From contig JACMMG010000006.1 in assembly GCA_014379165.1 (NCBI GenBank), positions 1 through 32,321 on the forward strand: 32,321 nucleotides of DNA. Reading direction: 5' to 3'. Shown here piece after piece: positions 7,850-15,139 of the stretch. A program made the translations under genes and the position numbers. Within the stretch, counting starts at the first letter, position 1. Each line of letters starts with the position of its first letter. The notes beneath the pieces were generated by a model, which saw only the letters and a program-made list of their open reading frames with translations, was not told the origin of the DNA and ran no database searches. Source of the stretch: Candidatus Parcubacteria bacterium. Lineage in GTDB: Bacteria; Patescibacteriota; Minisyncoccia; Phycocordibacterales; SBAW01.

Positions 7850-10327
7850 TTATTTCTTCTGTGCCATCAACTGCTGGTGTTCTTCAGTATTTTTAAGGCC
7901 ACAGTTCTTCCATTTTTTACCGCTCCCGCATGGGCATGGGTCGTTGCGACCTATCACTTCTCCCTGCGAACTGGTGGGGGCAATAATAATACGAGGCGCT
8001 GGAGCTGCTGTAGCACTTTCTATTTTCTCTTTATTTAATCCTTCGATAAGCTCAAATACGCGCTCAGCAAGCATGATCTCCATCTCTTTATATATACGCG
8101 TACCTTCTTTTCGATATTCTACAAGCGGATCGCGCTGGCCATAGGCGCGCAAATTCACGCTTCCGCGCAAGTATTCCATACTCTCAAGGTGTTCAACCCA
8201 AAGCATGTCGAGTGTCTGGAGCACTATCCTGCGCGCGGCGGTAAGCAGCAGATCGCGTCCAAGTTCTTCTTCTTTACGGGCGATTACAGCGAGAGCCTCT
8301 TCACTTTGTGCTGCCAGTTCTTCAAGCAATGCGAAGACATCGTCTTGCGAGCCTACCAAGACCTTGCGGCGCTTTTCGTATACGGCCCGGCGCTGACGGT
8401 CGAGCACATTGTCATACTCAAGCACGTGTTTGCGAGAATCGAAATTGAATCCTTCGATCTTTGTCTGAGCAGTTTCAAGTGCGCGCGATACAAGAGAATT
8501 TTCTATCGGTTCGTCTTCCGGAATGCCGAAGCGACCCATCATGTTCTTTATCATGTCGCTTGCAAAAACACGCATAAGGGTATCTTCAAGGGAAACGTAG
8601 AATTGCGTTTCGCCGGGGTCGCCCTGGCGGCCGGAACGGCCTCGCAACTGATTATCGATGCGACGTGCTTCATGCCGTTCGGTACCGATAACATGCAATC
8701 CTCCGAGATTCTTCACTTCCTCATGTTCTTCCGGTAGTGCAAAAACGCCGCCAAGCTTGATGTCAACACCACGGCCTGCCATGTTGGTGGCAACAGTCAC
8801 TTTTCCTTTTTTGCCCGCTTGTGCGATGATTTCGCCTTCGCGCTCGTGATTCTTTGCATTGAGCATTTCATGCGGGATGCCTTCACGCTTGAGATACGAA
8901 GAAAGGAGTTCGTTCTTTTCTATAGAGACAGTACCCACGAGGACCGGTTGGCCTTTTTGATGGAGTACTTTAATCGTACGTGCAAGAGCGCTAAATTTCC
9001 CGCCTTCCGTTTGAAAAATAAGGTCATTATTGTCTTTTCGCACGGCGGGCCTGTTGGTGGGCACGTCGATAACCTCAAGCCCATAGACTTTATAAAATTC
9101 TTCCGAAGAAGTTTTGGCCGTACCAGTCATGCCGGAAAGCTTGTTGTAGAGGCGAAAATAATTCTGATAGGTAATCGAAGCAAACGTACGCGATTCTTTT
9201 TGAACAGAAACGCCTTCTTTGGCCTCTATCGCCTGATGTAAACCTTCGCTCCAGCGCCGTCCTGGCTGCAGACGGCCAGTAAATTCATCGACAATAATGA
9301 TCTCCCCGTCCTTTACGACGTACTCTTTATCTCGCTGAAACAGCGCTTTTGCCCGCACCGCCGTTTCAAGGTGATGCACATACTTGATTCCTTTTTCGGT
9401 ATACAGATTTTCTATACCAAGCAGCTTCTCAGCGCGCTCAATACCCGCGTCGGTCATTTGTATCGCCTTGCGCTTTTCATCTATCGTATAGTCAGTATCA
9501 AGTGAAAGCTTTCCTACTAACTGGGCGAACGTTGCATACAGATTTTCCGAGTCTCCTGCGGGAGCGGAAATAATAAGCGGGGTACGCGCTTCGTCGATAA
9601 GAATTGAGTCTATTTCGTCAATAATAGCAAAGAAATGTCCGCGCTGGCGCAATTCGCGCTTGTCGTAAGAAATGTTGTCGCGCAAGTAATCAAAGCCGAA
9701 CTCGGAGTTCGTGCCGTAGGTAATATCCGCTTGGTAGGCCTCAGGTCGGGAAACCGGACGCAAAAAATCGTGGAACACTTTAAAACTTCCCGCTTCGTCA
9801 CGTTCTTTATCTTCTTTGATCTGTACATGCGATGGATCATAGCGATACGACGCGTCATGATTGATGATGCCAACCGACATTCCAAGCGCATGATAGATTT
9901 GCCCCATCCAAACCGCGTCGCGTCGCGCCAAATAATCGTTGACGGTAACCACATGCATGCCTTTTGCCATCAGTGCATTGAGGTACGCCGGCAGAGTGGC
10001 CACAAGAGTCTTACCTTCTCCGGTGCGCATTTCGGCAATGCCCCCTTTATGAAGCACAATACCGCCCATCAATTGAACATCGAAATGACGCTGTTTGAGC
10101 GTTCGACGGGAACTTTCGCGTACCGCTGCAAATGCTTCAGGAAGAATGTCTTCAAGAGTTTCCCCGGCGGAAAGTCGGTTCCGGAAAGAGTGTGTTTTTT
10201 GATGCAGGTCTTCATCCCGGAGCGCCTGAAATTGCGGCTCAAGTTCGTTAATTGCCTTGACGGTAGGGCCGGTGTCTCGGAGGATTTTTGCCCCCGGACT
10301 TCCGAAGAGATTTTTGAATGAAACCAT
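7850..10327 (-). CDS. secA: Preprotein translocase ATPase SecA
   Basis: 825 aa. Motor of the Sec pathway. Walker A is MRTGEGKT (100-107), the DEAD-type motif II is IIDEIDS followed by ILIDEARTPLIIS, and helicase motifs NMAGRGVDIKLGG and QLRGRSGRQGDPG are intact. The preprotein-crosslinking and helical wing regions are present, though the total is shorter than E. coli SecA (901 aa). The C-terminus keeps the zinc motif CPCGSGKKWKNCG. A leader of about 30 nt is likely (TATGCT-like -10 near 10360), with a weak purine-rich GAGAGG upstream of ATG. First gene of the long minus-strand run. Confidence 0.98.
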   Translation of the reverse strand: MVSFKNLFGSPGAKILRDTGPTVKAINELEPQFQALRDEDLHQKTHSFRNRLSAGETLEDILPEAFAAVRESSRRTLKQRHFDVQLMGGIVLHKGGIAEMRTGEGKTLVATLPAYLNALMAKGMHVVTVNDYLARRDAVWMGQIYHALGMSVGIINHDASYRYDPSHVQIKEDKERDEAGSFKVFHDFLRPVSRPEAYQADITYGTNSEFGFDYLRDNISYDKRELRQRGHFFAIIDEIDSILIDEARTPLIISAPAGDSENLYATFAQLVGKLSLDTDYTIDEKRKAIQMTDAGIERAEKLLGIENLYTEKGIKYVHHLETAVRAKALFQRDKEYVVKDGEIIIVDEFTGRLQPGRRWSEGLHQAIEAKEGVSVQKESRTFASITYQNYFRLYNKLSGMTGTAKTSSEEFYKVYGLEVIDVPTNRPAVRKDNNDLIFQTEGGKFSALARTIKVLHQKGQPVLVGTVSIEKNELLSSYLKREGIPHEMLNAKNHEREGEIIAQAGKKGKVTVATNMAGRGVDIKLGGVFALPEEHEEVKNLGGLHVIGTERHEARRIDNQLRGRSGRQGDPGETQFYVSLEDTLMRVFASDMIKNMMGRFGIPEDEPIENSLVSRALETAQTKIEGFNFDSRKHVLEYDNVLDRQRRAVYEKRRKVLVGSQDDVFALLEELAAQSEEALAVIARKEEELGRDLLLTAARRIVLQTLDMLWVEHLESMEYLRGSVNLRAYGQRDPLVEYRKEGTRIYKEMEIMLAERVFELIEGLNKEKIESATAAPAPRIIIAPTSSQGEVIGRNDPCPCGSGKKWKNCGLKNTEEHQQLMAQKK

Positions 10328-10414
10328 AGTATTTTCTGCCTCTCGTGCTTGGGAATCCTAGCATAAAATATAGAGGTTAGGAACCTAGATTGCTTTCGCT
10401 CGTTTATCCATAAG

Positions 10415-10436
10415 AAAAATCCCGCATTGCTGCGGG
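10415..10436 (-). terminator. Intrinsic terminator between the lysine-rich peptide gene and secA
   Basis: Stem CCCGCA (10421-10426)/TGCGGG (10431-10436), loop TTGC, followed on the minus strand by ATTTTT (10415-10420). The plus strand also has ACTTTTCTTT after the stem, so it may work in both directions. Confidence 0.8.
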
Positions 10437-10456
10437 ACTTTTCTTTCGAGAGGATA

Positions 10457-10472
10457 TCCGACACATGTCGGA
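10457..10472. repeat. Inverted repeat after the lysine-rich peptide gene
   Basis: TCCGACA (10457-10463) and TGTCGGA (10466-10472), with a 2-nt centre. It lies between the peptide stop and the terminator, so it would be a 3'-UTR hairpin or a protein-binding palindrome. Confidence 0.5.
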
Positions 10473-10483
10473 ATCCCAAGAAT

Positions 10484-10543
10484 TTAACGGCGCTTCTTCT
10501 TAGTTGCTTTCTTCTTTTTTGCTGCCTTTTTTTTCTTTGCCAT
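10484..10543 (-). CDS. 19-residue lysine-rich basic peptide
   Basis: ATG at 10543 to TAA at 10484-10486 encodes MAKKKKAAKKKKATKKKRR: 12 Lys, 2 Arg and nothing hydrophobic beyond Met and Ala. It resembles the Lys/Ala tails of bacterial histone-H1-like and HU-tail proteins, but here the tail is the whole product. A terminator follows at 10415-10436 and an inverted repeat (ACGACT, 3 nt, AGTCGT; 10550-10564) lies just before the start, so it is a separate transcription unit between murB and secA. Nucleic-acid or ribosome binding is an inference from charge only. It is too short for normal gene callers. Confidence 0.65.
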   Translation of the reverse strand: MAKKKKAAKKKKATKKKRR

Positions 10544-10549
10544 AATAGT

Positions 10550-10564
10550 ACGACTCCCAGTCGT
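10550..10564. promoter_or_regulatory. Inverted repeat in the 5' region of the lysine-rich peptide gene
   Basis: ACGACT (10550-10555), CCC, AGTCGT (10559-10564), 6 nt from the ATG. It could be a 5'-UTR hairpin or an operator. TTGACG and TACTAT lie in the same 30 bp but are spaced too closely (11 nt) for a normal promoter. Confidence 0.4.
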
Positions 10565-10639
10565 CAATTAGTTCCTGCATCGTTCGACCGTGTTCATAGC
10601 ATTATGTACATAACACATTGAACACACCTCGATGCCCTA

Positions 10640-10660
10640 TCAATCATTATTGATGATTGA
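10640..10660. repeat. Hairpin downstream of murB
   Basis: TCAATCAT (10640-10647), 5-nt loop, ATGATTGA (10653-10660). No T-run on either strand, so a terminator role is doubtful. The 10544-10708 gap otherwise shows no gene. Confidence 0.45.
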
Positions 10661-10708
10661 GTTGCGATATACAATCAATAAAAAATTTTCTCTGTGGATA
10701 TCTTTTCT

Positions 10709-11716
10709 TCACACTATTCTTACTTCCGGTTCTATATTTAGATTACATGTGTTTTTTACTTTTTCTTGAACCAAACGAGCAAGTTCTTTTACATCACGCG
10801 AAGAACTATTTCTTTCTGCTACAACAACGAGGAATTGTTTTTCGTACATCCTGGCCCCTCCTACTTTTATAGAACGCATATCAATGACCCCGTGCCGGTA
10901 ATCAAGAAACCATCCAAGCGGCACTTTTATATCCTTCGATTCAGGGAGTGGAAAAAGAGGAAGCTCCGGATACTTCTCTTGGAGTTTGTGTGCTTCTTCA
11001 GCTGGCAAAACGGGATTCTTAAAAAAAGAACCTGCTGTGCCTTCAATGTGCAAATCGGGGAATTTACCAGCGCGGATCTCTAGTACCGCGGCCCGCAGAT
11101 CTAAGATGCTTGGAGGAGTATCTTTAAACCGTAGTGCCAGGTCTTTGTATGAGATATCGGGAGTGCCGGTTTTAGAAAGTTTTAAAGCAACACGCAGGAC
11201 GACGTATCGGTCTGGCTCGCGTTTAAAGATGCTATCCCTATAGCCAGACTTGTAATCTTCTTTTGTTAAACGTTTTTCTTCTCCGCTATGCGTGTCATAT
11301 ACCTCAAGCCACTCTAAAGTCTGCGAGAGCGCCGAGCCGTATGCACCGATATTTTGCACAACGGCGCCTCCAACCGTGCCCGGGATGCCAGAGAGATTCT
11401 CTATTCCCCACATGCCATTTTTAACTGTGCGCTCAACAAGTGCATCCCAGCTCTCTCCTGCGGCGGCAACAAACATGTCTTCTTTTTCTTCCACACCCAA
11501 GAGCTCGATCTTAATTACAAGCCCCGGAAATCCCGCGTCATCAATAAGCACATTAGAGCCCCCTCCTAAAATAAAAGTCGGGAAGTTCTTTTCTTTACCG
11601 AATGCGAGAACTTCGCGAAGCTCATTGGTCGAGTGTACGCGCGCAAAAAACCGCGCCTCTCCCCCTATACCAAAGGTAGTGAGCGGAGCCAAAGGTATGT
11701 TCTCTTCTATCTGCAT
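10709..11716 (-). CDS. murB: UDP-N-acetylenolpyruvoylglucosamine reductase
   Basis: 335 aa. FAD/NADPH enzyme of peptidoglycan precursor synthesis (UDP-GlcNAc-enolpyruvate to UDP-MurNAc). FAD-binding motifs TTFGIGGEARF (13-23) and ILGGGSNVLI (49-58), then GIENLSGIPGTVGGAVVQNIGAYG (104-127). Catalytic residues expected in the family are present: R160 in SGYRDSIF, S230 in GTAGSFFKNP, and the C-terminal glutamates of IEPEVRIV. The start ATG (11716) has no Shine-Dalgarno. Upstream lies an unusually structured leader of about 180 nt, which may regulate the gene. Confidence 0.97.
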   Translation of the reverse strand: MQIEENIPLAPLTTFGIGGEARFFARVHSTNELREVLAFGKEKNFPTFILGGGSNVLIDDAGFPGLVIKIELLGVEEKEDMFVAAAGESWDALVERTVKNGMWGIENLSGIPGTVGGAVVQNIGAYGSALSQTLEWLEVYDTHSGEEKRLTKEDYKSGYRDSIFKREPDRYVVLRVALKLSKTGTPDISYKDLALRFKDTPPSILDLRAAVLEIRAGKFPDLHIEGTAGSFFKNPVLPAEEAHKLQEKYPELPLFPLPESKDIKVPLGWFLDYRHGVIDMRSIKVGGARMYEKQFLVVVAERNSSSRDVKELARLVQEKVKNTCNLNIEPEVRIV

Positions 11717-11905
11717 ATTAGTTAGTCACAACTCTCGGCTCGTCGCCACTCACCTCGGTCGCGATCCTTACAGGATCAGTATACCTTTTGCATATTTCTT
11801 CAAAAATATCTCAAAAGGTCTTGCGATGCTCCAAGTGTTCGCATCTCACCCGCCTCGCCCGTTGCGTCTCCTGACGCCACATGGCTGTGGCCAGCCATTG
11901 TATCA
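11717..11905 (-). promoter_or_regulatory. murB promoter and five-hairpin leader
   Basis: Extended -10 TGA-TACAAT (hexamer 11897-11902) would start RNA at about 11890. Hairpins then follow in order on the minus strand: 11883-11896 (5-bp stem), 11864-11877 (GCGTC/GACGC), 11825-11845 (GATGC/GCATC), 11783-11819 (8-bp ACCTTTTG/CAAAAGGT with an inner ATATTT/AAATAT) and 11763-11777 (GATCC/GGATC). None ends in a T-run. I recognise no known riboswitch. An attenuator-like or protein-sensing leader is possible. Confidence 0.5.
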
Positions 11906-11906
11906 G

Positions 11907-12018
11907 AAAAAGCAGAGCAGTCTGCATTTTCTATCAATGTGCTCCCTGCGGGAAGCGGATGCGAGCTCCAAAACATTGTCCTAATGTGAGTGCCCCGCTC
12001 CCCGCACGAAGCGCACTC
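11907..12018 (-). ncRNA. Candidate structured small RNA, unassigned
   Basis: Promoter -10 TATACT (12024-12029) places +1 at about 12017. The RNA would fold into: hairpin 1, GAGTGC (12013-12018)/GCACTC (11988-11993) with inner GCTTC/GGAGC; hairpin 2, CAATGT (11973-11978)/ACATTG (11935-11940) enclosing GCT(T)CCC/GGGAGC; hairpin 3, GCAGA/TCTGC (11912-11925) followed by TTTTT (11907-11911), a proper intrinsic terminator. It does not show the conserved motifs of RNase P RNA, tmRNA or SRP RNA. An 82-codon ORF crosses the region but looks spurious. The weak point is the -35 box. Confidence 0.5.
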
Positions 12019-12115
12019 CACACAGTATATACGAAAACTCAGTCCCACGACTCCAGCTTAAGGAATCAAAGGTTATTTACGTCCCTATCCTCCTGAAATA
12101 GTGGACTATGGTACG

Positions 12116-12142
12116 AAAAAACTCTCAGGAAGAGAGTTTTTT
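12116..12142. terminator. Bidirectional intrinsic terminator after the O-antigen ligase gene
   Basis: ACTCTC (12121-12126), loop AGGAA, GAGAGT (12132-12137), flanked by five A (12116-12120) and a T-run (12138-12142). It serves the minus-strand ligase gene (stop at 12194) and separates it from the structured-RNA region. Confidence 0.85.
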
Positions 12143-12193
12143 CGCAGGACTGCGTTTTGGTTTTATGCCACACTTCCTGTGACACTCACATCC

Positions 12194-14431
12194 TTATTTT
12201 ACCGTACTTGGCAAAAGTGTGCCAGCCTGGAGCTGTGTAATAATCGCTTGTATCTCGGCGGCCGCGGCAGGGTTGAGACCTGCTACTTTCTGAAGTGTCG
12301 CGATAGTAGCCTCTAAGTTACCTGCAGTGAAGTATGCGGACGCTAAGCCAAGATATATATCGGGATTTTTGGGATCTTTGCCGACTCGCAAGTTCCATAT
12401 TTGGATTACCCGGTCATGCAACCCCAAGCTCTGATAGATTTTCAGCAGCTGATCGTTATCGACTATGATTGTTCCATACTGCTCGTTGAGAAGTGCATCG
12501 GCCGCTTTGGTTTGCTGCGCAAAGTACAGCGCCCCTGCGTACATAAGTCGTGCGGTAATGAATTGAGGCGCAAGTTCATACGCTTTCTTAAATATTGGAA
12601 GCGCATTATTTAGATCACCCTGTTGAAGATATGTCTGGCCGAGCTGGAAAAGAATGCTCTGCTTATCGGGTGACAGTGCAATAGCTTTATTCAGATGCGT
12701 TATTGCATCTTCATATTTGCCATACTGGGCGAGGAAAAGACCCATAAACGATTCAAGACGAGCGTCATTGGGTCTTGAGGCAAGAAATGCCTCTCCTTGC
12801 GCTCGCGTGAAGGTATATATTTCTTCTTTTACTTCCGGAGCGAGGTTGCTGTCCGACCCTACGCCTGAGGCAAATTGGAAGAGCTGTTCAATAGTTTCTT
12901 GCTTGCCTAGCTCACCTTGCGTTACTGCTTTCTTAAATGAAGCGAGTTTATCTTGTGGCGTAATGGGGGCACCTGTTGCATTGGTAGTGCGAAACGCTTC
13001 AATCATCGTCTGCGCGCGTGCCATTGCAGGGCCATTGAGCATCCAGCCTCCGACGAGTACAACAATGCCGATTATTGGTGCTGCTACCGATACAGCCCTG
13101 TCGCTCAGAGGTCGTGAGAGAAACATCCATGCAGGAAGCTGCTTGTTTGAGATACTATGTACGAACGCCAGTATAAGGAAGAAATATACAATGCTCAGTA
13201 TGTTATCGAACACGAAGATATTGTTAAAGGCATAGCCGCCGAGGAGCCCGATAAGTACTGCCTGTTCTGGCACTAGCAAGGCCTCAGAGCGGATAATTGC
13301 CCAAGCACCCAATACAAAGAGTGATATGTAGAGAATAAAGGCCGGTAAACCTCCAGCAATAAGCCAGTCAAGGAATTGATTGTGAGCGCGGTCGAACCAT
13401 TGCTCTTGCGCATACATTTCCGGCGAGTAATGCTCGTTAAAGACATAGCTGAAGTTCTCCTGCCCCCACCCTGCTGCGGGCCGCTCAAGGAACCCTTGAT
13501 ACGCCACATTCCAAATAATGAAGCGGGACTGGGTTGTACCATCGGTAAGAGAAATAGAAGCGAGACGCGAGAGCGCAGGAGCATTGCGGATAAACGAAGT
13601 GTCTTTCAACGCAATAAATCCAACTACCAATATCGCGATAGTGCCAAGCGTTACAAAGGAAAGCCGACGATACCAGCGCAGCTCCGAGCCTCGTGCCCTC
13701 CAAGCAAGGTACAGTGCAGCAAGCACGAAGCCGCCTAAGACTCCCAAGATAGAGCCTCTGGTTTCTGTAAAGTAGAGCGCCGCCAGCTGAAGCACGAGTG
13801 CAATACCATATACTGCCTGCATGCCCTTCGAACGGCTTTCTCGCACCAGAAGAAAGAGGGTGATGAAAATATTGAAGAGCATGTAAACCGCCAAGTACGT
13901 TGCGTTACCGAACGTGGTGTCTGCGCGTGCACCGCTTTGCGAAGACGGGGCAAGACCGAGCACATGCATAACTTGGAAGATTGCGTAGACTCCCTGGATA
14001 GCACTGAGCGCTACCGAAGTTTGGAAAAATCGTCTCCATAAATTCATTTCGTTTAAAACCGCTCCGGCTACAACAAAGAGTGCAAATAGATGGAGCACTG
14101 TTACGTACCCTTCCATACGCTCAAAGTTGCTCCAAAAGGTCTTAATTGGATCTACGCTCACAAGACTGGCAATTCCCATCCAGACTACAAATGCCAATGC
14201 TGCCCACATGAGATAGGAGCCTTTCGGACAGTATTTTGGCTCACGAAGGGCGAGGATCGCATATAGCGCAACAATTATTTCAACAACAATACGAAACGTA
14301 AAATTCTTGCCCGTGATGTAGGGAAAGAACATGTTTGGAAGAAGAGAGCCATTGGCAATAAGAAAAGGAAGGAACAAGAGAAAAAATAGGCCGCCAATAA
14401 TTCCCCATCGAAGGTATTTTGTATATTCCAT
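12194..14431 (-). CDS. O-antigen ligase/polymerase-like membrane protein with TPR tail
   Basis: 745 aa from ATG 14431 (MEYTKYLRWGIIGG). About a dozen hydrophobic helices occupy the first 470 residues, with the O-antigen-ligase/Wzy_C core and its large loop ending in WFDRAHNQFLDWLIAGGLP. The last 200 residues form TPR-like repeats (AQYGKYEDAITHLNKAIALS, QGDLNNALPIFKKAYELAP, TAGNLEATIATLQKVAGLNP). Proteins of this design polymerise or transfer lipid-linked glycans to lipid or protein on the outer face of the membrane. A longer frame to 14521 exists, but an extended -10 box lies 7 nt before the chosen ATG. Divergent from gtrA; ends at a strong terminator. Confidence 0.9.
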   Translation of the reverse strand: MEYTKYLRWGIIGGLFFLLFLPFLIANGSLLPNMFFPYITGKNFTFRIVVEIIVALYAILALREPKYCPKGSYLMWAALAFVVWMGIASLVSVDPIKTFWSNFERMEGYVTVLHLFALFVVAGAVLNEMNLWRRFFQTSVALSAIQGVYAIFQVMHVLGLAPSSQSGARADTTFGNATYLAVYMLFNIFITLFLLVRESRSKGMQAVYGIALVLQLAALYFTETRGSILGVLGGFVLAALYLAWRARGSELRWYRRLSFVTLGTIAILVVGFIALKDTSFIRNAPALSRLASISLTDGTTQSRFIIWNVAYQGFLERPAAGWGQENFSYVFNEHYSPEMYAQEQWFDRAHNQFLDWLIAGGLPAFILYISLFVLGAWAIIRSEALLVPEQAVLIGLLGGYAFNNIFVFDNILSIVYFFLILAFVHSISNKQLPAWMFLSRPLSDRAVSVAAPIIGIVVLVGGWMLNGPAMARAQTMIEAFRTTNATGAPITPQDKLASFKKAVTQGELGKQETIEQLFQFASGVGSDSNLAPEVKEEIYTFTRAQGEAFLASRPNDARLESFMGLFLAQYGKYEDAITHLNKAIALSPDKQSILFQLGQTYLQQGDLNNALPIFKKAYELAPQFITARLMYAGALYFAQQTKAADALLNEQYGTIIVDNDQLLKIYQSLGLHDRVIQIWNLRVGKDPKNPDIYLGLASAYFTAGNLEATIATLQKVAGLNPAAAAEIQAIITQLQAGTLLPSTVK

Positions 14432-14438
14432 AAAAGCA

Positions 14439-14447
14439 AATATAGCA
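14439..14447 (-). promoter_or_regulatory. Extended -10 of the O-antigen ligase gene, predicted leaderless
   Basis: TGC-TATATT (hexamer 14439-14444) with a 7-nt gap to the ATG at 14431. No clear -35. Confidence 0.6.
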
Positions 14448-14478
14448 TATCTCCAATACTCAATGTTTGCTACCCCCA

Positions 14479-14487
14479 TGCTACAAT
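14479..14487 (+). promoter_or_regulatory. Extended -10 of gtrA
   Basis: TGC-TACAAT (hexamer 14482-14487) puts +1 at about 14494, a leader of about 10 nt without a Shine-Dalgarno. Confidence 0.6.
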
Positions 14488-14503
14488 ATCCCTCTCTTCC
14501 CAT

Positions 14504-15139
14504 ATGCGCCGAAGCGATCATACCGTTATCTCTGTGCTTGCGGCCGCATCTGCCTTACTCGTGCTTCCTATATTGCGTCATGCAGGGGTACTGCCCTTCC
14601 CACTTACTTTTTTTACGGCAACGCTTGCTGTAGGGGCACTTGTAGCGCTGGAGAACGCTGGGCTGTTCGTAGCCGAAATCATCGCACGGCGACTAGCATT
14701 CATACGTAAGCTTGCTCGCTTTGGTGCAACCGGCATCTTTAACACGTCGCTTGATGCGGGCATCTTAAATGCCTTGGCGTATTTCTTTGCAATTTATTCC
14801 GGGCCGGTTATTGTCGCGTTCAACCTCGTCTCATTTTCCATCACGGCCGTTACCTCGTATTTTATCAACCGAAGTTGGTCGTTCGAATCTGCAGTCAAAC
14901 CCGGAACAAAAGAATTTTCGCTATTTATCGGCGTTGTGCTTTCAAGCTTACTTATCAACTCTGTACTCATGTATCTCCTCACCACCCTTATAGCACCTCC
15001 AGCGGGTATTTCCCCGGCCTTATGGATAAACATCGCAAAGCTCTTAACAGCCGTAGTTTCCCTCCTATGGAATTTCAGCGGTCTTCACTTTATAGTATTT
15101 CGTACGCCTTCCGGCGCTCACAATGCTCAAAAAATATAA
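14504..15139 (+). CDS. GtrA-like membrane protein
   Basis: 211 aa. After two N-terminal hydrophobic helices (about 8-60) comes the four-helix GtrA domain: KLARFGATGIFNTSLDAGIL (68-87), then a helix ending VTSYFINRSWSFES, and two more helices with the typical final WNFSGLHFIVFR. GtrA proteins are thought to move or present polyprenyl-linked sugars across the membrane. The two extra helices at the N-terminus are unusual for the roughly 120-150 residue family. Its last 17 nt overlap the next gene, a GT39-like enzyme that would use such a lipid-linked sugar. Confidence 0.85.
   Translation: MRRSDHTVISVLAAASALLVLPILRHAGVLPFPLTFFTATLAVGALVALENAGLFVAEIIARRLAFIRKLARFGATGIFNTSLDAGILNALAYFFAIYSGPVIVAFNLVSFSITAVTSYFINRSWSFESAVKPGTKEFSLFIGVVLSSLLINSVLMYLLTTLIAPPAGISPALWINIAKLLTAVVSLLWNFSGLHFIVFRTPSGAHNAQKI

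Noticed and set aside
10427..10621. 64-codon plus-strand ORF over the lysine-rich peptide region
   Set aside because: It runs through the terminator hairpin and the reverse of the poly-lysine codons (Leu/Phe-rich), with no start signal.
11800..12048. 82-codon minus-strand ORF with CVECASCGERG
   Set aside because: It crosses a terminator hairpin and the murB promoter and leader. Composition does not look like a folded protein, and the Cys cluster is explained by the hairpin sequence.
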